Shown piece by piece: positions 32,738 through 41,932 of a DNA stretch of 64,000 bases. The position numbers were made by a program, and so were the translations under genes. The stretch spans positions 1 through 64,000 of the forward strand of contig DIWJ01000012.1 in NCBI GenBank assembly GCA_002428445.1. Direction: 5' to 3'. Numbering within the stretch: position 1 is the stretch's first letter; every line of letters starts with the position of its first letter. The notes beneath the pieces were generated by a model that saw nothing but the letters and a program-made list of their open reading frames with translations, was not told where the DNA came from and did no database searches. This DNA is from Syntrophaceae bacterium UBA6109 (lineage in GTDB: Bacteria > Desulfobacterota > Syntrophia > Syntrophales > UBA6109).

Positions 32738-34514
32738 CTTTGATCCGCTGAGCCTCTTCTCGTTGTCGATTTGCTTCGCCGAGCAGGGCATGATCGATCG
32801 AACTGTCGATAGTCGTGTCCGCGCCGATCGGCATCTCCCACAGGTAACGGGAGATATATTTCGTGTCGGACTTGAAATTCATCTGTCTTGGCACAAAGCC
32901 GTATTCCCGCAGGAGAATGCCGAGCCCCTTCTGCGCGACATTGTCCCGGCAGAACTGGTTGACGTATTTCCGGAACTCGATGCCGAACAGGAAGAAGCTG
33001 TTTTTCATGAAGAAAGGACGGTGCGCGACGACGGCTGTTTGCGGATCGTACATCGGTTCGTTGTGCTGCAGGTACATGGTGAGCCACGATCCGACGAGCC
33101 CCTTGTTGCTCGACTCGGCGCCTGTCGATTCGATCTCACAGGCATTCAGGAGCGCTTGGGCGACGTCGGGCCACCGGTCCTTGTGGACAGATCGCATGAA
33201 GATTCCGGTTGCGTCGGCGATCTTGCGCCGGAAATAGTGCTGTTCGATGAGATGCTGAATGGGGCCGATGTGAATCTCTCCGTCAAAGCTGTCGGTCTTC
33301 TGCCCGATGAGCCGATATTCAGGGGGATCGACGGTGTACTTGAGGATTCGGATGATCCGAATTCCGATGATCTGAGAAAGACTGTCGACCGCCTGCTTGA
33401 CGCGTTCCTTGTGATCGGCCGGCGACGACGGCTTTGTGTGGGCCAGGTATGACAGCGATTCCAGGGCTGCGTCTTTCTTCACGCCCTGCATCGCGACATT
33501 GACCGTGCGGAGGTAGTAATCCTGGCGCAGCTTGAGATCGAAATTGTGTTCCCTGCGGAACGCAATCAGCAGATCGACGACTTCCTGGATGGTCCAGTTC
33601 GCCGTGAAGGCCATGGTAGCCAGCGACATATCGTAAGAAGATGCGGACTGATCCTTGAAATCCCGGCGCTGTTTGTTCCATGAAGTCAGAAAGTTTTCGT
33701 TGTTTGTCGCAAGGACATCGAACTTGTCCGGTGGCGGCTGAGCATCCGAATTGAGCGTGAACGGAACATTGCCGGTTGCCGGAATGACAGTGGCGGGCCG
33801 TGCACCTTTCTGCTCCAGGAGTCCCGGCTCGATCTTCTGGATGCACTGATCGACGATCGCCTCGATGGTCTGCACGGAATAGTATTGATCGTTGATGGAC
33901 TCGATCGTGACGGGAGCCACAGGAGGCTTATGATTGATGCCCCCGGGAATCCTCATGACGCGCGAAAGATCGTGAACCATGTCGACATCGAACCCGAACG
34001 AGTGGGCGGTTGCTCTCATGTAGGACATGAATCGTGAGGCGAGCGTCGCCGCCTTCTGCCGATCCTCTTCGGAACCAAAGAGCCAGAACTTGTCGAATAC
34101 CCACCAGTATTGAAAGCCGTGCCCTGAATTGACGATGATCGTCGGCTTCAAGGGAAAGGACGCGATGAGTTTGTCGATCTCGCCGCGGGTCTTGGGAAGG
34201 TTGGGCTTTTCATGGGCGGGACCATCGAGATCGCAGTCGAGCCATAAGCCGGGGATGCCCGAGACTTCGTTCGCCCTCGCGCGCCTGTGCTGACCGAGAT
34301 CCCTGGCGCTGAGGCCGCAGCCGACATAGAGATTGCACTTGGAGCCGCCGTTGTAGACATGCTTGACCGCTTCGCTGCAGCCTTGGAACCACAGCGATAC
34401 CTTGGGCGCCTTGTCGTCCTTGCTCTTGGCATAGTTTTCCCACAAGAGGATGTACTGCTCGGGCGGCTTGTCGTGGAGAAGGACAGAGAGAAACTGTTCC
34501 GCGTATGCGTCCAT
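32727..34514 (-). CDS. AEP-type phage DNA primase / replication protein
   Basis: A 595-aa protein. The N-terminal archaeo-eukaryotic primase-like core has the metal-binding WLDCDLDG (91-98), the IIVNSGHGFQYWWVF (127-140) strand with catalytic His, and DMVHDLSRVMRIPGGINHK (about 178-196). The middle (about 280-350) is helical (PriCT-like), and the C-terminal 200 residues resemble a winged-helix/replication-initiation part (GPIQHLIEQHYF). It lacks a Walker A, so helicase function must come from the other operon genes. It would synthesise primers for phage DNA replication. Confidence 0.75.
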   Translation of the reverse strand: MDAYAEQFLSVLLHDKPPEQYILLWENYAKSKDDKAPKVSLWFQGCSEAVKHVYNGGSKCNLYVGCGLSARDLGQHRRARANEVSGIPGLWLDCDLDGPAHEKPNLPKTRGEIDKLIASFPLKPTIIVNSGHGFQYWWVFDKFWLFGSEEDRQKAATLASRFMSYMRATAHSFGFDVDMVHDLSRVMRIPGGINHKPPVAPVTIESINDQYYSVQTIEAIVDQCIQKIEPGLLEQKGARPATVIPATGNVPFTLNSDAQPPPDKFDVLATNNENFLTSWNKQRRDFKDQSASSYDMSLATMAFTANWTIQEVVDLLIAFRREHNFDLKLRQDYYLRTVNVAMQGVKKDAALESLSYLAHTKPSSPADHKERVKQAVDSLSQIIGIRIIRILKYTVDPPEYRLIGQKTDSFDGEIHIGPIQHLIEQHYFRRKIADATGIFMRSVHKDRWPDVAQALLNACEIESTGAESSNKGLVGSWLTMYLQHNEPMYDPQTAVVAHRPFFMKNSFFLFGIEFRKYVNQFCRDNVAQKGLGILLREYGFVPRQMNFKSDTKYISRYLWEMPIGADTTIDSSIDHALLGEANRQREEAQRIKDEE

Positions 34515-34567
34515 GGCTTCCTCATTTTAAGAATGAGAGGAGGGATCGTTCCCTCCTCTCATGCGCC

Positions 34568-35308
34568 TCAATTTGCCGAAACTTCCGCAGCCTCGACCGT
34601 CACCTTGTTGAACGCTTCCTGAAAGTTCGCGATGAACTCCTTGACCTGGCCGAGCGAATCCGTGGGCAATTTCGCGTCGATGGTCGGAGCGATCATCGAA
34701 TACTTGATGCCACCCTTGTTCTGCGCGGACTGGAGCCGAAAGTTCAGGACGCAGGAATAATAGGGATAACCCTGCATCGTCATCAGCGTGAGGAACTTCT
34801 TGAAGGGCCCGACCGACGTCGGCGGCAAGGGAACGATGATCGGCAGAAGATCGCCGGGTTTCAGGATGAACAGAACCTGGACCTGCTTGCAGGCCTGACC
34901 GCCGCCGCCCTTGGGATCGCTGCCCCACTGCGACATCGGGCACTCAGCGCACTCGCCTCCGGGCCGGCCGCGCCCGATGGCATTGTTCAGGGAGACGCAA
35001 TCAGGCGGGACGCGCTCGCCCGTGTACTCCTTCTCCCAGTAGACCCGCGTGAGCCGATGGCCGAGAAGGATGCCCTGAAACTCCTTGGCCATTTCCGGCT
35101 CGCCGATCGACGGCAGTTCCCAGGCCAGACCGCCGGCGGGCGGGATCTTGACGCGGCTGAGGTCGTTGGGCCCAAGCTGCTGATTGCCCATGTTCTCCTT
35201 GATGAGCGCGGCAGCCGACTGATCAAACAGCTTGTACTCCACCAACTGCCCGCTCTCGAGGACCGTGAGCCCCCTTTCCTCGGTATTTCCCTTTGCTTTT
35301 GGTGCCAT
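34568..35308 (-). CDS. phage protein with Cys-rich site, possible ssDNA-binding protein
   Basis: A 246-aa soluble protein. A central putative metal site is made of C119-x2-C122 in GGECAECPMSQWGSDPKGGG and a further Cys in QACKQV. It is followed by a beta-rich region (VLFILKPGDLLPIIVPLPPTS, GPFKKFLTLMTMQGYPYYS). The acidic/Ala-rich C-terminus (EAAEVSAN) and the place next to primase fit a single-stranded DNA-binding protein analog, but I cannot name the family. Confidence 0.45.
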   Translation of the reverse strand: MAPKAKGNTEERGLTVLESGQLVEYKLFDQSAAALIKENMGNQQLGPNDLSRVKIPPAGGLAWELPSIGEPEMAKEFQGILLGHRLTRVYWEKEYTGERVPPDCVSLNNAIGRGRPGGECAECPMSQWGSDPKGGGGQACKQVQVLFILKPGDLLPIIVPLPPTSVGPFKKFLTLMTMQGYPYYSCVLNFRLQSAQNKGGIKYSMIAPTIDAKLPTDSLGQVKEFIANFQEAFNKVTVEAAEVSAN

Positions 35309-35320
35309 GCTTACTACCTC

Positions 35321-35848
35321 CTACTTGCGAATTTTGATGTCGAACTTCTCCGAAACCTTGAGCAATGTGTTCAAGGGCTTCGGTAATGCCGCGAGGATCT
35401 GCTCCGATGTGGCCGTGATGTTGCCGTCCTTGTCGACGAACTCGGGGTTCTCCTTTGCGATTTCCCGGACGTAGGCGGACAGGGACTGGTGGTTGAACGT
35501 GACGTAGTTTTCGAGCGAGAGCTTCTCGAGGGCCTTGCTGATCTGAAGGTTCGTGGCGCCCTCCCCTGCCCCGGCGAAGATGCTCCTGTGGGTATAGAGT
35601 GTCCGGCCTTCCGCCTTGACCGATGACACGCCCATCTGAAGGAAGATGTCCTGAATGCGCTTTTTCACATCATCCAGGTCGGCCTTCACCTGGTCGATTT
35701 CATCCTCGAGCTCTTTCTTTCTCTTGCTGAGATCGATCGCCCTCTTGAAAAGCTGTTTCGACTCCATGTGGTTGAAGGCGTTGGATGGAACATTGCATTC
35801 CGGCGGATCCTGCATCTCGCACGTTGCTTCTGCTGTGGCTGACTTCAT
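35321..35848 (-). CDS. coiled-coil phage protein
   Basis: A 175-aa protein. The start ATG 35848 has the strong site AGGAGGTAGTC; upstream in-frame sequence is a shadow of the preceding gene. Residues about 30-75 form a charged coiled coil (KRKKELEDEIDQVKADLDDV), followed by a globular part (FLQMGVSSVKAEGRTLYTHR). The layout is similar to small recombination or replication accessory proteins, but no family is recognised. Confidence 0.6.
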   Translation of the reverse strand: MKSATAEATCEMQDPPECNVPSNAFNHMESKQLFKRAIDLSKRKKELEDEIDQVKADLDDVKKRIQDIFLQMGVSSVKAEGRTLYTHRSIFAGAGEGATNLQISKALEKLSLENYVTFNHQSLSAYVREIAKENPEFVDKDGNITATSEQILAALPKPLNTLLKVSEKFDIKIRK

Positions 35849-35891
35849 GACTACCTCCTGTGTGAAAATTCCGTCGAAAAAGCAGAAGAAA

Positions 35892-36245
35892 TTAACTTGT
35901 GCTTGCTGCTTCCGACGCGCCTTCGGCTTCCGGAGATCCCGCCGGGAAAAGCTCGGCCGTTTTTTCGGTGGGCCCGGACTTTGCGCCGCCATGGAGAATC
36001 GTCTCTTCGGAAATCTTCTTCGCCGTGCAATTCATCTTGATCTTGGTTTCTACCGGCCGCCCGTCGCCGATCGTGACCGAGAACCCGATCTTGAGTTTCG
36101 TGCCCTTGAGCCACGCATGCTCGAATTCCTTGCTCTGGTCGTTGCACATGCCGGCGATCGCCTGACCGATTTCATCCCAGTACGGCCCCGTAAACTCCTT
36201 CGACGGCGCCACCTTATTCCCGGCTTCCTGATCTTTTTTCGCCAC
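35892..36245 (-). CDS. small phage replication-region protein
   Basis: A 117-aa protein beginning at GTG 36245 behind GAGGAGGTCGAAA and overlapping the SNF2-type helicase gene by 32 bp. The middle part (KLKIGFSVTIGDGRPVETKI) is beta-rich, the C-terminus Ala/Glu/Ser-rich and probably disordered. No family recognised. Confidence 0.55.
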   Translation of the reverse strand: MAKKDQEAGNKVAPSKEFTGPYWDEIGQAIAGMCNDQSKEFEHAWLKGTKLKIGFSVTIGDGRPVETKIKMNCTAKKISEETILHGGAKSGPTEKTAELFPAGSPEAEGASEAASTS

Positions 36246-37899
36246 TTTCGACCTCCTCTCTGTATTGCTGCAGTACGGAGGAAACCACTTCCTCCCGTTT
36301 TTCGAGCGCCTTGATGACCTTTTCGTCCACGGTCTTGTTCATGACGAGATGGATATAGGTGCAGTTCCGCGTCTGGCCGGGACGATGGATCCTCTTGCGG
36401 GACTGGTTGTAATCGCCGAGAGAGAAGCCGAGGCTGTAGTAGATGCAGTATCGGGCGCGGGTGAAATCGACGCCCTCGCGGCCTGATTTGATCTGGACGC
36501 CGAGAACGTCGGCGTTGCCGTCCTGCCACTTTGCGAGATCGTTCGCATGGCCCGACAATTCGGCATACCGGCGGCCCTGGGACTCAGCGACTTCGTGGAT
36601 CTTTTTGAGGTCGTTCGTGAACCGCGCGAAGATGACGATCGGTTCCTTGACGGCAAGATCCTCGAGGACGTCAGAGAGCAATGCCGCCTTCGATGTGCCG
36701 ATCGGCTGGCCGTCGATGAAACCCGATGTGATCTCCTGGAGCCGGAGCAGTTTGACGAGCGCGTTGTCGGCCGTGACCAGATTCTTGTCGACCTCGACGC
36801 AGAACTGCTCGTTCATTTCCGTGTAAATGCGAGCCTCTTCGGTATTCAGATCCGCGTTCCGTTCGACGTCGATCTTGTCCGGCAGATCGAACACATCGTC
36901 GGACATGACCCGGTAGGCGATCAGGTACATCTTGTCGTGCAGCCGATCGAGATTCTTAAAAGACATGACCTGATGATTCTGAAAACCGCCCATGACGGCA
37001 TAATCGCTGCGAAATTTTGTATAGGAGGTTCCGAAGATCCCGGGATCCAGGTGCCGGTACTGGCCGTAGATGTCGAGTACTGAATGGGGAAGCGGGGTGC
37101 CCGTAAGCCCCAGGCGGTATCTGGTGTGATAGGCGAGCCGGGCGAAATACTTCGACGCCCTGCCGCTGGCCGCCTTGACCCGATGGAGTTCATCTCCGAT
37201 AACCAGATCGAAGCCCATCTCCTGCGACCAGCTCGCGAACGGCTCCCGCCATGCCGACTCGTAATTGATGACGCAGACAAACTGCCTTTTGAGAGCCTCG
37301 GCCTGTTGAAGCATCTGGTGGGCATACCGCGTTTTCTTTTCGAGGTTATGCTTCATCGTGATCGGGGCGATCAGGATGTTCCGCAGGTCCTGTGGGAGCG
37401 CGTGCTTTGCGAATTCCTTGGGCCAGACGTCGATGACCGAATGAGGGCAGACAATGAGAGTTTTGCGGATGTGATCGGCGTGGTTCGTGACGATGTCGAC
37501 GCCGACGCGACTTTTGCCCGTTCCCATGTCGAGGGCCATGAGCGACCCGCCGCCGTACTGATGATCGAAATCGAAGATTTCACGGACGATGCTGTAGGCG
37601 ACCTTCTGGTGATCCCAAGGCTGTTTGACGCCTCGAGGAACGAGGGGTTCGACCGATCCTTCGCGGAACATCTTTGCCCGGATGAACCGACCGTTCATTT
37701 CCCGGAGCAAGGGAATCTTGTCACTGGGAACCTTGCTACCGAATGTCTCGATCACCGCCGCGGCGGTCGCCGGCGACAGGAGATATTCCCATGCTTTTTT
37801 CGACGGCGCCCATCGACCTCCAGGCACTGCCGCGCATCTGTCCTTGTCCGCATAAGCGGTTCGAATACGCAAAACTCCAGACTCGATTTCAAGCTGCAC
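36214..37899 (-). CDS. SNF2-type DEAD/H helicase
   Basis: A 561-aa superfamily 2 helicase. It shows an N-terminal HARP-like substrate part (VPGGRWAPSKKAWEYL), Walker A MGTGKS (about 125-130), DELH box (236-239), LTGTPLPHS (III) and motif VI QSRKRIHRPGQTRNCTYIHL, the SNF2 signature. The frame is open to 37929, but GTG 37899 follows CAAGGAGGTTTCGCT and is the better start. It is the first gene of the leftward replication operon and begins 85 bp from the tRNA-Lys fragment at 37984. Phage SNF2 helicases serve in replication fork remodelling or origin opening. Confidence 0.85.
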   Translation of the reverse strand: MQLEIESGVLRIRTAYADKDRCAAVPGGRWAPSKKAWEYLLSPATAAAVIETFGSKVPSDKIPLLREMNGRFIRAKMFREGSVEPLVPRGVKQPWDHQKVAYSIVREIFDFDHQYGGGSLMALDMGTGKSRVGVDIVTNHADHIRKTLIVCPHSVIDVWPKEFAKHALPQDLRNILIAPITMKHNLEKKTRYAHQMLQQAEALKRQFVCVINYESAWREPFASWSQEMGFDLVIGDELHRVKAASGRASKYFARLAYHTRYRLGLTGTPLPHSVLDIYGQYRHLDPGIFGTSYTKFRSDYAVMGGFQNHQVMSFKNLDRLHDKMYLIAYRVMSDDVFDLPDKIDVERNADLNTEEARIYTEMNEQFCVEVDKNLVTADNALVKLLRLQEITSGFIDGQPIGTSKAALLSDVLEDLAVKEPIVIFARFTNDLKKIHEVAESQGRRYAELSGHANDLAKWQDGNADVLGVQIKSGREGVDFTRARYCIYYSLGFSLGDYNQSRKRIHRPGQTRNCTYIHLVMNKTVDEKVIKALEKREEVVSSVLQQYREEVESGEKRSGSRE

Positions 37900-37983
37900 A
37901 GCGAAACCTCCTTGAGGGGCACTCAACACAAAAACCGCACAAAATGTTGTAAGTGATTGTTTTTATTAGGCGCAGAAACGGAC

Positions 37984-38027
37984 TTTTAATCCGTTGGTCG
38001 CGGGTTCGAATCCCGCACGGCCCACCA
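37984..38027 (+). repeat. tRNA-Lys(UUU) 3' fragment, copy 1 (putative attR)
   Basis: A 44-bp sequence from the anticodon loop (TTTTAA, anticodon TTT) through the T arm (GGGTTCGAATCCC) and acceptor end to CCA. The D arm and 5' acceptor strand are missing, although the anticodon stem can still form with local sequence (CGGA/TCCG). It is identical to 41758-41801. Integrases that target tRNA genes restore the intact gene at one end and leave such a 3' copy at the other. Confidence 0.85.
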
Positions 38028-38032
38028 AAATC

Positions 38033-38064
38033 AAGGGGTTAGGTGATTTCACCTAACCCCTTTC
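38033..38064 (+). terminator. perfect terminator hairpin behind tRNA-Lys fragment 1
   Basis: AAGGGGTTAGGTGA pairs perfectly with TCACCTAACCCCTT (2-nt loop) and is followed by TCTATT. It probably was the tRNA terminator of the attachment site. Confidence 0.8.
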
Positions 38065-38667
38065 TATTGAGTTGCCTACGTTTGCCTACGAATGCGCAGG
38101 CGCATGCTTCGATTCATTCAGTGTATGCCAATTAAATCAAATCGTTAAGAATTTCATGGTGCTATTTTTTTCATCCACATTCGTCGAACATCGGATTAAA
38201 ATCCGAAGGCCGTCGGTTCCCCTGACAGACATGCCGATAACACCATAGGATTGGGCAAAAAACATGGCCCTCTGAGTTTTTGGGACCGAAGGTTGGATAA
38301 CGGAGGTGCAAATATCGGGCGGGTCAACAGGTTGATGCGTACTTCTCTCTTCGTCACCTACAAGTCCTCAGAGATAGAATGTAATCAACTCTGACAATTA
38401 CTGTTTATAGTCTACGATAGTGATGCCAGATCTATTGTCTATCGCTGTTGAAAACGGAATACCGTCACAAAAAAGCATCAGGATCATTACGCGTGTGATT
38501 CACCCTTTAGCCAGAAACATCTTGAACACTGTTTCAGAGCAGACAGGAGATGACAATCCTTGAATAGGATAGGAGATTTTTTCCATCGTCATTTTCCAGA
38601 ATCATTCTCAATTATTTATCCGGCAGAGCAACCATCATTTGTCAGGTTTTTTGAAGATCACTTCTGC
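38065..38667. other. gene-free stretch
   Basis: About 600 AT-rich base pairs between the terminator and the ATPase gene. A short tandem (TTGCCTACG twice, 38072-38090) is seen. No frame with ribosome site or recognisable product. Confidence 0.5.
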
Positions 38668-41295
38668 TTACGAGCGGCGGCGTTTGATCGCCTTTTCAAT
38701 CTCCACTGCCACGAAGACCAAAGCTGACCAGGCGATGCAGAAGAACAATTCACCCAATGTCAGCGGCACGGTCTTGAAGATGGGGTTGAGCATGGGCACG
38801 TAGAGTGTGGCCATCTGCAGAAGGAAGGTCAACGCGATCGCCCCCATAAGATACTTGTTGGAAAGAAGCCCAATCGTGAAGAGCGATTGTTTTTCCGAGC
38901 GGATCGCCAGGACGTGGCCGAGTTGGGTGAGGCAGAGTACCGTAAAGACCATTGTCTGCCAGTGAGAATTCCCGCCGGTGATGGACCAGCACTGGACCAA
39001 GAGAACCATCCCCGCCATCAGCAGACCGACCCAGATTGCATGCGCCCCTAAGCCGCCGGCAAAGACACTCTCCCGGGGATGGCGGGGAGGACGGCTCATG
39101 ACGTCACCTTCCGCCGGTTCCGCGGAGAGGGCCAGGGCGGGAAGGCCGTCCGTGACGAGGTTGATCCAGAGCAAGTGAATCGGCAATAGCGGGATCGGCA
39201 GGCCCACGAGCGGCGCCAGAAAGAGGGTCCATATCTCGCCGGAGTTGGTCGTCAAGAGGTACTTGATAAACTTCCGAATATTATCGTAGATCTTCCTCCC
39301 CTCTTTAACGGCGTTGACGATGGTGGCGAAATTGTCGTCCAGGAGGATCATGTGCGCCGCCTCCTTGGAGACATCCGTACCCGTGATCCCCATGGCTATG
39401 CCGATGTCAGCGCGTTTGAGCGCCGGAGCATCGTTCACCCCGTCGCCGGTCATCGCGACGAACTGCCCCCGATCCTGGAGCGCCCGGACGATCTTGAGTT
39501 TCTGTTCCGGGGCAACGCGGGCGTAGACCCGGATGTGCTCGACCTTCTCTTCGAACGCCTCCAGGGACAGGGTCGCAAGTTCCTTCCCGGTGATGATCGC
39601 CTGCGGATCGTTGTCGAGGATGCCCAGCTTTGCGGCGATCGCCCGTGCCGTGATCGGATGATCGCCCGTGATCATAACCGGCCTGATTCCCGCTTTCATG
39701 CACAGAGAAACAGCCAGCGCGGCCTCTTCCCGCGGAGGATCGATCATTCCCACAAGCCCCAGGAGGGCAAGATCCGTTTCCGACTGTTCGGGAGAGATCT
39801 CGGTTGGAAGCGCTTCCCAGCGCCGCATGGCGACAGCCAACACCCTCAAACCGTCCGCCGCCATCCGTTCATGGATCTGCTGGATCTTGGCGACATCCAG
39901 AGCCTCAGCACCCTCCGGGCCGATCTGTCGGGCCGCCTTTTCCATAAGGACATCCAACGCCCCTTTGGTAAAGGAGATCACGCCGCCTTCCCAGACATGG
40001 AAGGTGGTCATGCACTTTCGTTCGGAATCGAAGGGAATCTCCGCTACGCGCCGGTGCCTCGTCTCCAGGACCTTCTTGTCGAAGCCGTGCTGCCGTGCGA
40101 CATGAAACAATGCGGCTTCCGTCGGGTCGCCGATCGTCTGGCCGTCGCTTGCTCTTTCAGCGTCGTTGCTCAGCGCCAGGGCCATCATCAGGAGGGTCCC
40201 GGTATGTTCCGCGGCTTGGCCGGACGGATCCGGGGCGGAAAAGTCAGAGGCGTGAAGCAGCCTTCCTCCGTAATACAGCTCCGTCACCGACATCCGGTTT
40301 TGCGTCAGCGTTCCCGTCTTGTCTGAGCAGATATAGGTCACCGAACCGAGGGTCTCCACGGCGGGCAGCTTGCGGATCAGGGCCTGCAGATTAATCAGTT
40401 TCTTGGCCCCTAGGGCCAGGGAAATCGTGATCACCGCGGGCAGCGCCTCCGGGATCGCCGCGACGGCGAGCGAAATGGCGACCATAATCATCAGCAAAGG
40501 CGGCTCACCGCGCAGCAGACCGATTCCCAGCACGATAACGCAAACCGCCAGGACCGCCAAGGCGAGTTTGCGGCCAAAGATCGCCAGACGTTTCTGGAGA
40601 GGCGTCTTGACCTCCTCCTCGTCCTGAAGCATGGCGGCGATTTTACCGAACTCCGTCGCCATGCCGATCGCCGCGACCACGCCCATTCCCCGGCCGTAAG
40701 TCACGAAGGTTCCTTTGTAGGCCATGTTTTTTCGATCGCCCAGGGAGAGACCCTCCTCCGGCAGGGCGTCCACGATCTTTTCCACCGGGACCGATTCGCC
40801 GGTGAGAGCGGCCTCCTCGATCTTCAGGTGCGCAGCCTGGATGATCCGCAGGTCCGCCGGCACCACGCGCCCCGCCTCAAGGACGACCAGATCGCCAGGA
40901 ACCAGTTCAGAAGCGGGAACGGTTCCCGGAACACCGTCCCGAAGCACCGTCGCCGTGGGCGCGGCCATCTTTTTGAGGGCCTCCATCGCTTTTTCGGCAC
41001 GATACTCCTGGATGAAACCGACAACCGCATTGATCACCACGATCACAAGAATGGCGATCGTATCGACTAGATCACCGACGAACCCGGCCAAGACGGCGGC
41101 CGCGATGAGAATCAGGATCAGGACGTCCTTGAACTGGGCGAGGAACATCAGGAAGGGTGATTTTTTCTCCTTTACGACCAATTCGTTTGGTCCGTATTGC
41201 CGGCGGCGTTCGGCAACCGTCGCCGAAGCAAGGCCCTGGGGCGAGGTCCGCCACTGCGCCATGAGTTGATCTGTTGGTTGCTGATAAGGTTCCAT
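38668..41295 (-). CDS. P-type cation-transporting ATPase (calcium pump type, P2)
   Basis: An 875-aa membrane pump. Residues 1-75 are the cation-ATPase N-terminal domain (QWRTSPQGLASATVAERRRQ). The actuator domain has ALTGESVPVEK, the M4 ion site is VAAIPEALPAVITI, phosphorylation is at CSDKTGTLTQNRM, the ATP-binding lysine segment is ISFTKGALDVL, and the hinge is MTGDGVNDAPALKRADIGIAMG. The C-terminal six-helix cation ATPase domain closes the protein. PEALP in M4 indicates Ca2+ or related divalent transport. It is the only gene between two tRNA-Lys fragments, so it may be cargo of a second integrated element. Confidence 0.9.
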   Translation of the reverse strand: MEPYQQPTDQLMAQWRTSPQGLASATVAERRRQYGPNELVVKEKKSPFLMFLAQFKDVLILILIAAAVLAGFVGDLVDTIAILVIVVINAVVGFIQEYRAEKAMEALKKMAAPTATVLRDGVPGTVPASELVPGDLVVLEAGRVVPADLRIIQAAHLKIEEAALTGESVPVEKIVDALPEEGLSLGDRKNMAYKGTFVTYGRGMGVVAAIGMATEFGKIAAMLQDEEEVKTPLQKRLAIFGRKLALAVLAVCVIVLGIGLLRGEPPLLMIMVAISLAVAAIPEALPAVITISLALGAKKLINLQALIRKLPAVETLGSVTYICSDKTGTLTQNRMSVTELYYGGRLLHASDFSAPDPSGQAAEHTGTLLMMALALSNDAERASDGQTIGDPTEAALFHVARQHGFDKKVLETRHRRVAEIPFDSERKCMTTFHVWEGGVISFTKGALDVLMEKAARQIGPEGAEALDVAKIQQIHERMAADGLRVLAVAMRRWEALPTEISPEQSETDLALLGLVGMIDPPREEAALAVSLCMKAGIRPVMITGDHPITARAIAAKLGILDNDPQAIITGKELATLSLEAFEEKVEHIRVYARVAPEQKLKIVRALQDRGQFVAMTGDGVNDAPALKRADIGIAMGITGTDVSKEAAHMILLDDNFATIVNAVKEGRKIYDNIRKFIKYLLTTNSGEIWTLFLAPLVGLPIPLLPIHLLWINLVTDGLPALALSAEPAEGDVMSRPPRHPRESVFAGGLGAHAIWVGLLMAGMVLLVQCWSITGGNSHWQTMVFTVLCLTQLGHVLAIRSEKQSLFTIGLLSNKYLMGAIALTFLLQMATLYVPMLNPIFKTVPLTLGELFFCIAWSALVFVAVEIEKAIKRRRS

Positions 41296-41757
41296 AAATT
41301 CTCAACCTCTCAGGTTTGAAGACCCTTTTGCGGATGCATGAAGGAATTTCAACACCGGCCCTGATAGGGCTTATCACGATGATCTCAATCGATAATCAGC
41401 AATCCTACTAAATTGATAGAATATCGCCTTTTGCAGTGGCGAGTATAGGCAGGAAAAGATTGTGAGTCAATCGAAAAACATGAATGAATACAGACTGAAA
41501 GAATGTATATCTTTGAAAATCGCTAACCGTACAGGAAGAACGCAAGATCTGTGGCCTAGGTCCTTATTTTACCTATATCCATATCGTTCAGAACATGCAA
41601 GAGGCGTCATATTTGATCGCCGACAGTCTCAAAACCGAGCCACGGTGCGGACCTTTCCTGTGTAGGCAAAATAATATTCTGTAAAAATATATTGTTATGT
41701 ACATATAGTGAAAATTAGATTTTTCAAGTAGCTGTAATTATTCATGGCTTCCTGGAT
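41296..41757. other. gene-free stretch upstream of the P-type ATPase
   Basis: It must hold the ATPase promoter (minus strand). A 67-codon plus-strand frame (41462-41665) is AT-rich, without ribosome site, and not considered a gene. Confidence 0.5.
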
Positions 41758-41801
41758 TTTTAATCCGTTGGTCGCGGGTTCGAATCCCGCACGGCCCACC
41801 A
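41758..41801 (+). repeat. tRNA-Lys(UUU) 3' fragment, copy 2 (putative older attR)
   Basis: Identical over 44 bp to 37984-38027, ending in CCA. Upstream sequence (TTCCTGGA) does not complete a tRNA, so this copy too lacks its 5' half. It separates the mobile region from the host-like catabolic cluster. Confidence 0.85.
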
Positions 41802-41806
41802 GAAAT

Positions 41807-41850
41807 AAAAAAGGGGTTCCGGCACTTGCGAATGGAACCCCTTTTTTTTT
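41807..41850 (+). terminator. terminator behind tRNA-Lys fragment 2
   Basis: AAGGGGTTCC pairs with GGAACCCCTT (13-nt loop), flanked by A-run and a nine-T run, so it can work on both strands; on the minus strand it would end the SDR transcript. Confidence 0.85.
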
Positions 41851-41932
41851 CAAACCCCGTAAATCTCGTTCAATCGATGGCCAAGCGGAGCGCTGATAAC
41901 AGGCAGCACCGTATTGGCGTTCTCGTCCGTGC

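Noticed and set aside
37975..38027. Complete tRNA-Lys gene
   Set aside because: The D arm and 5' acceptor strand are missing; only the 3' half from the anticodon arm on is present.
41462..41665. 67-codon plus-strand frame
   Set aside because: No ribosome site, no resemblance to known proteins, lies in AT-rich non-coding DNA.
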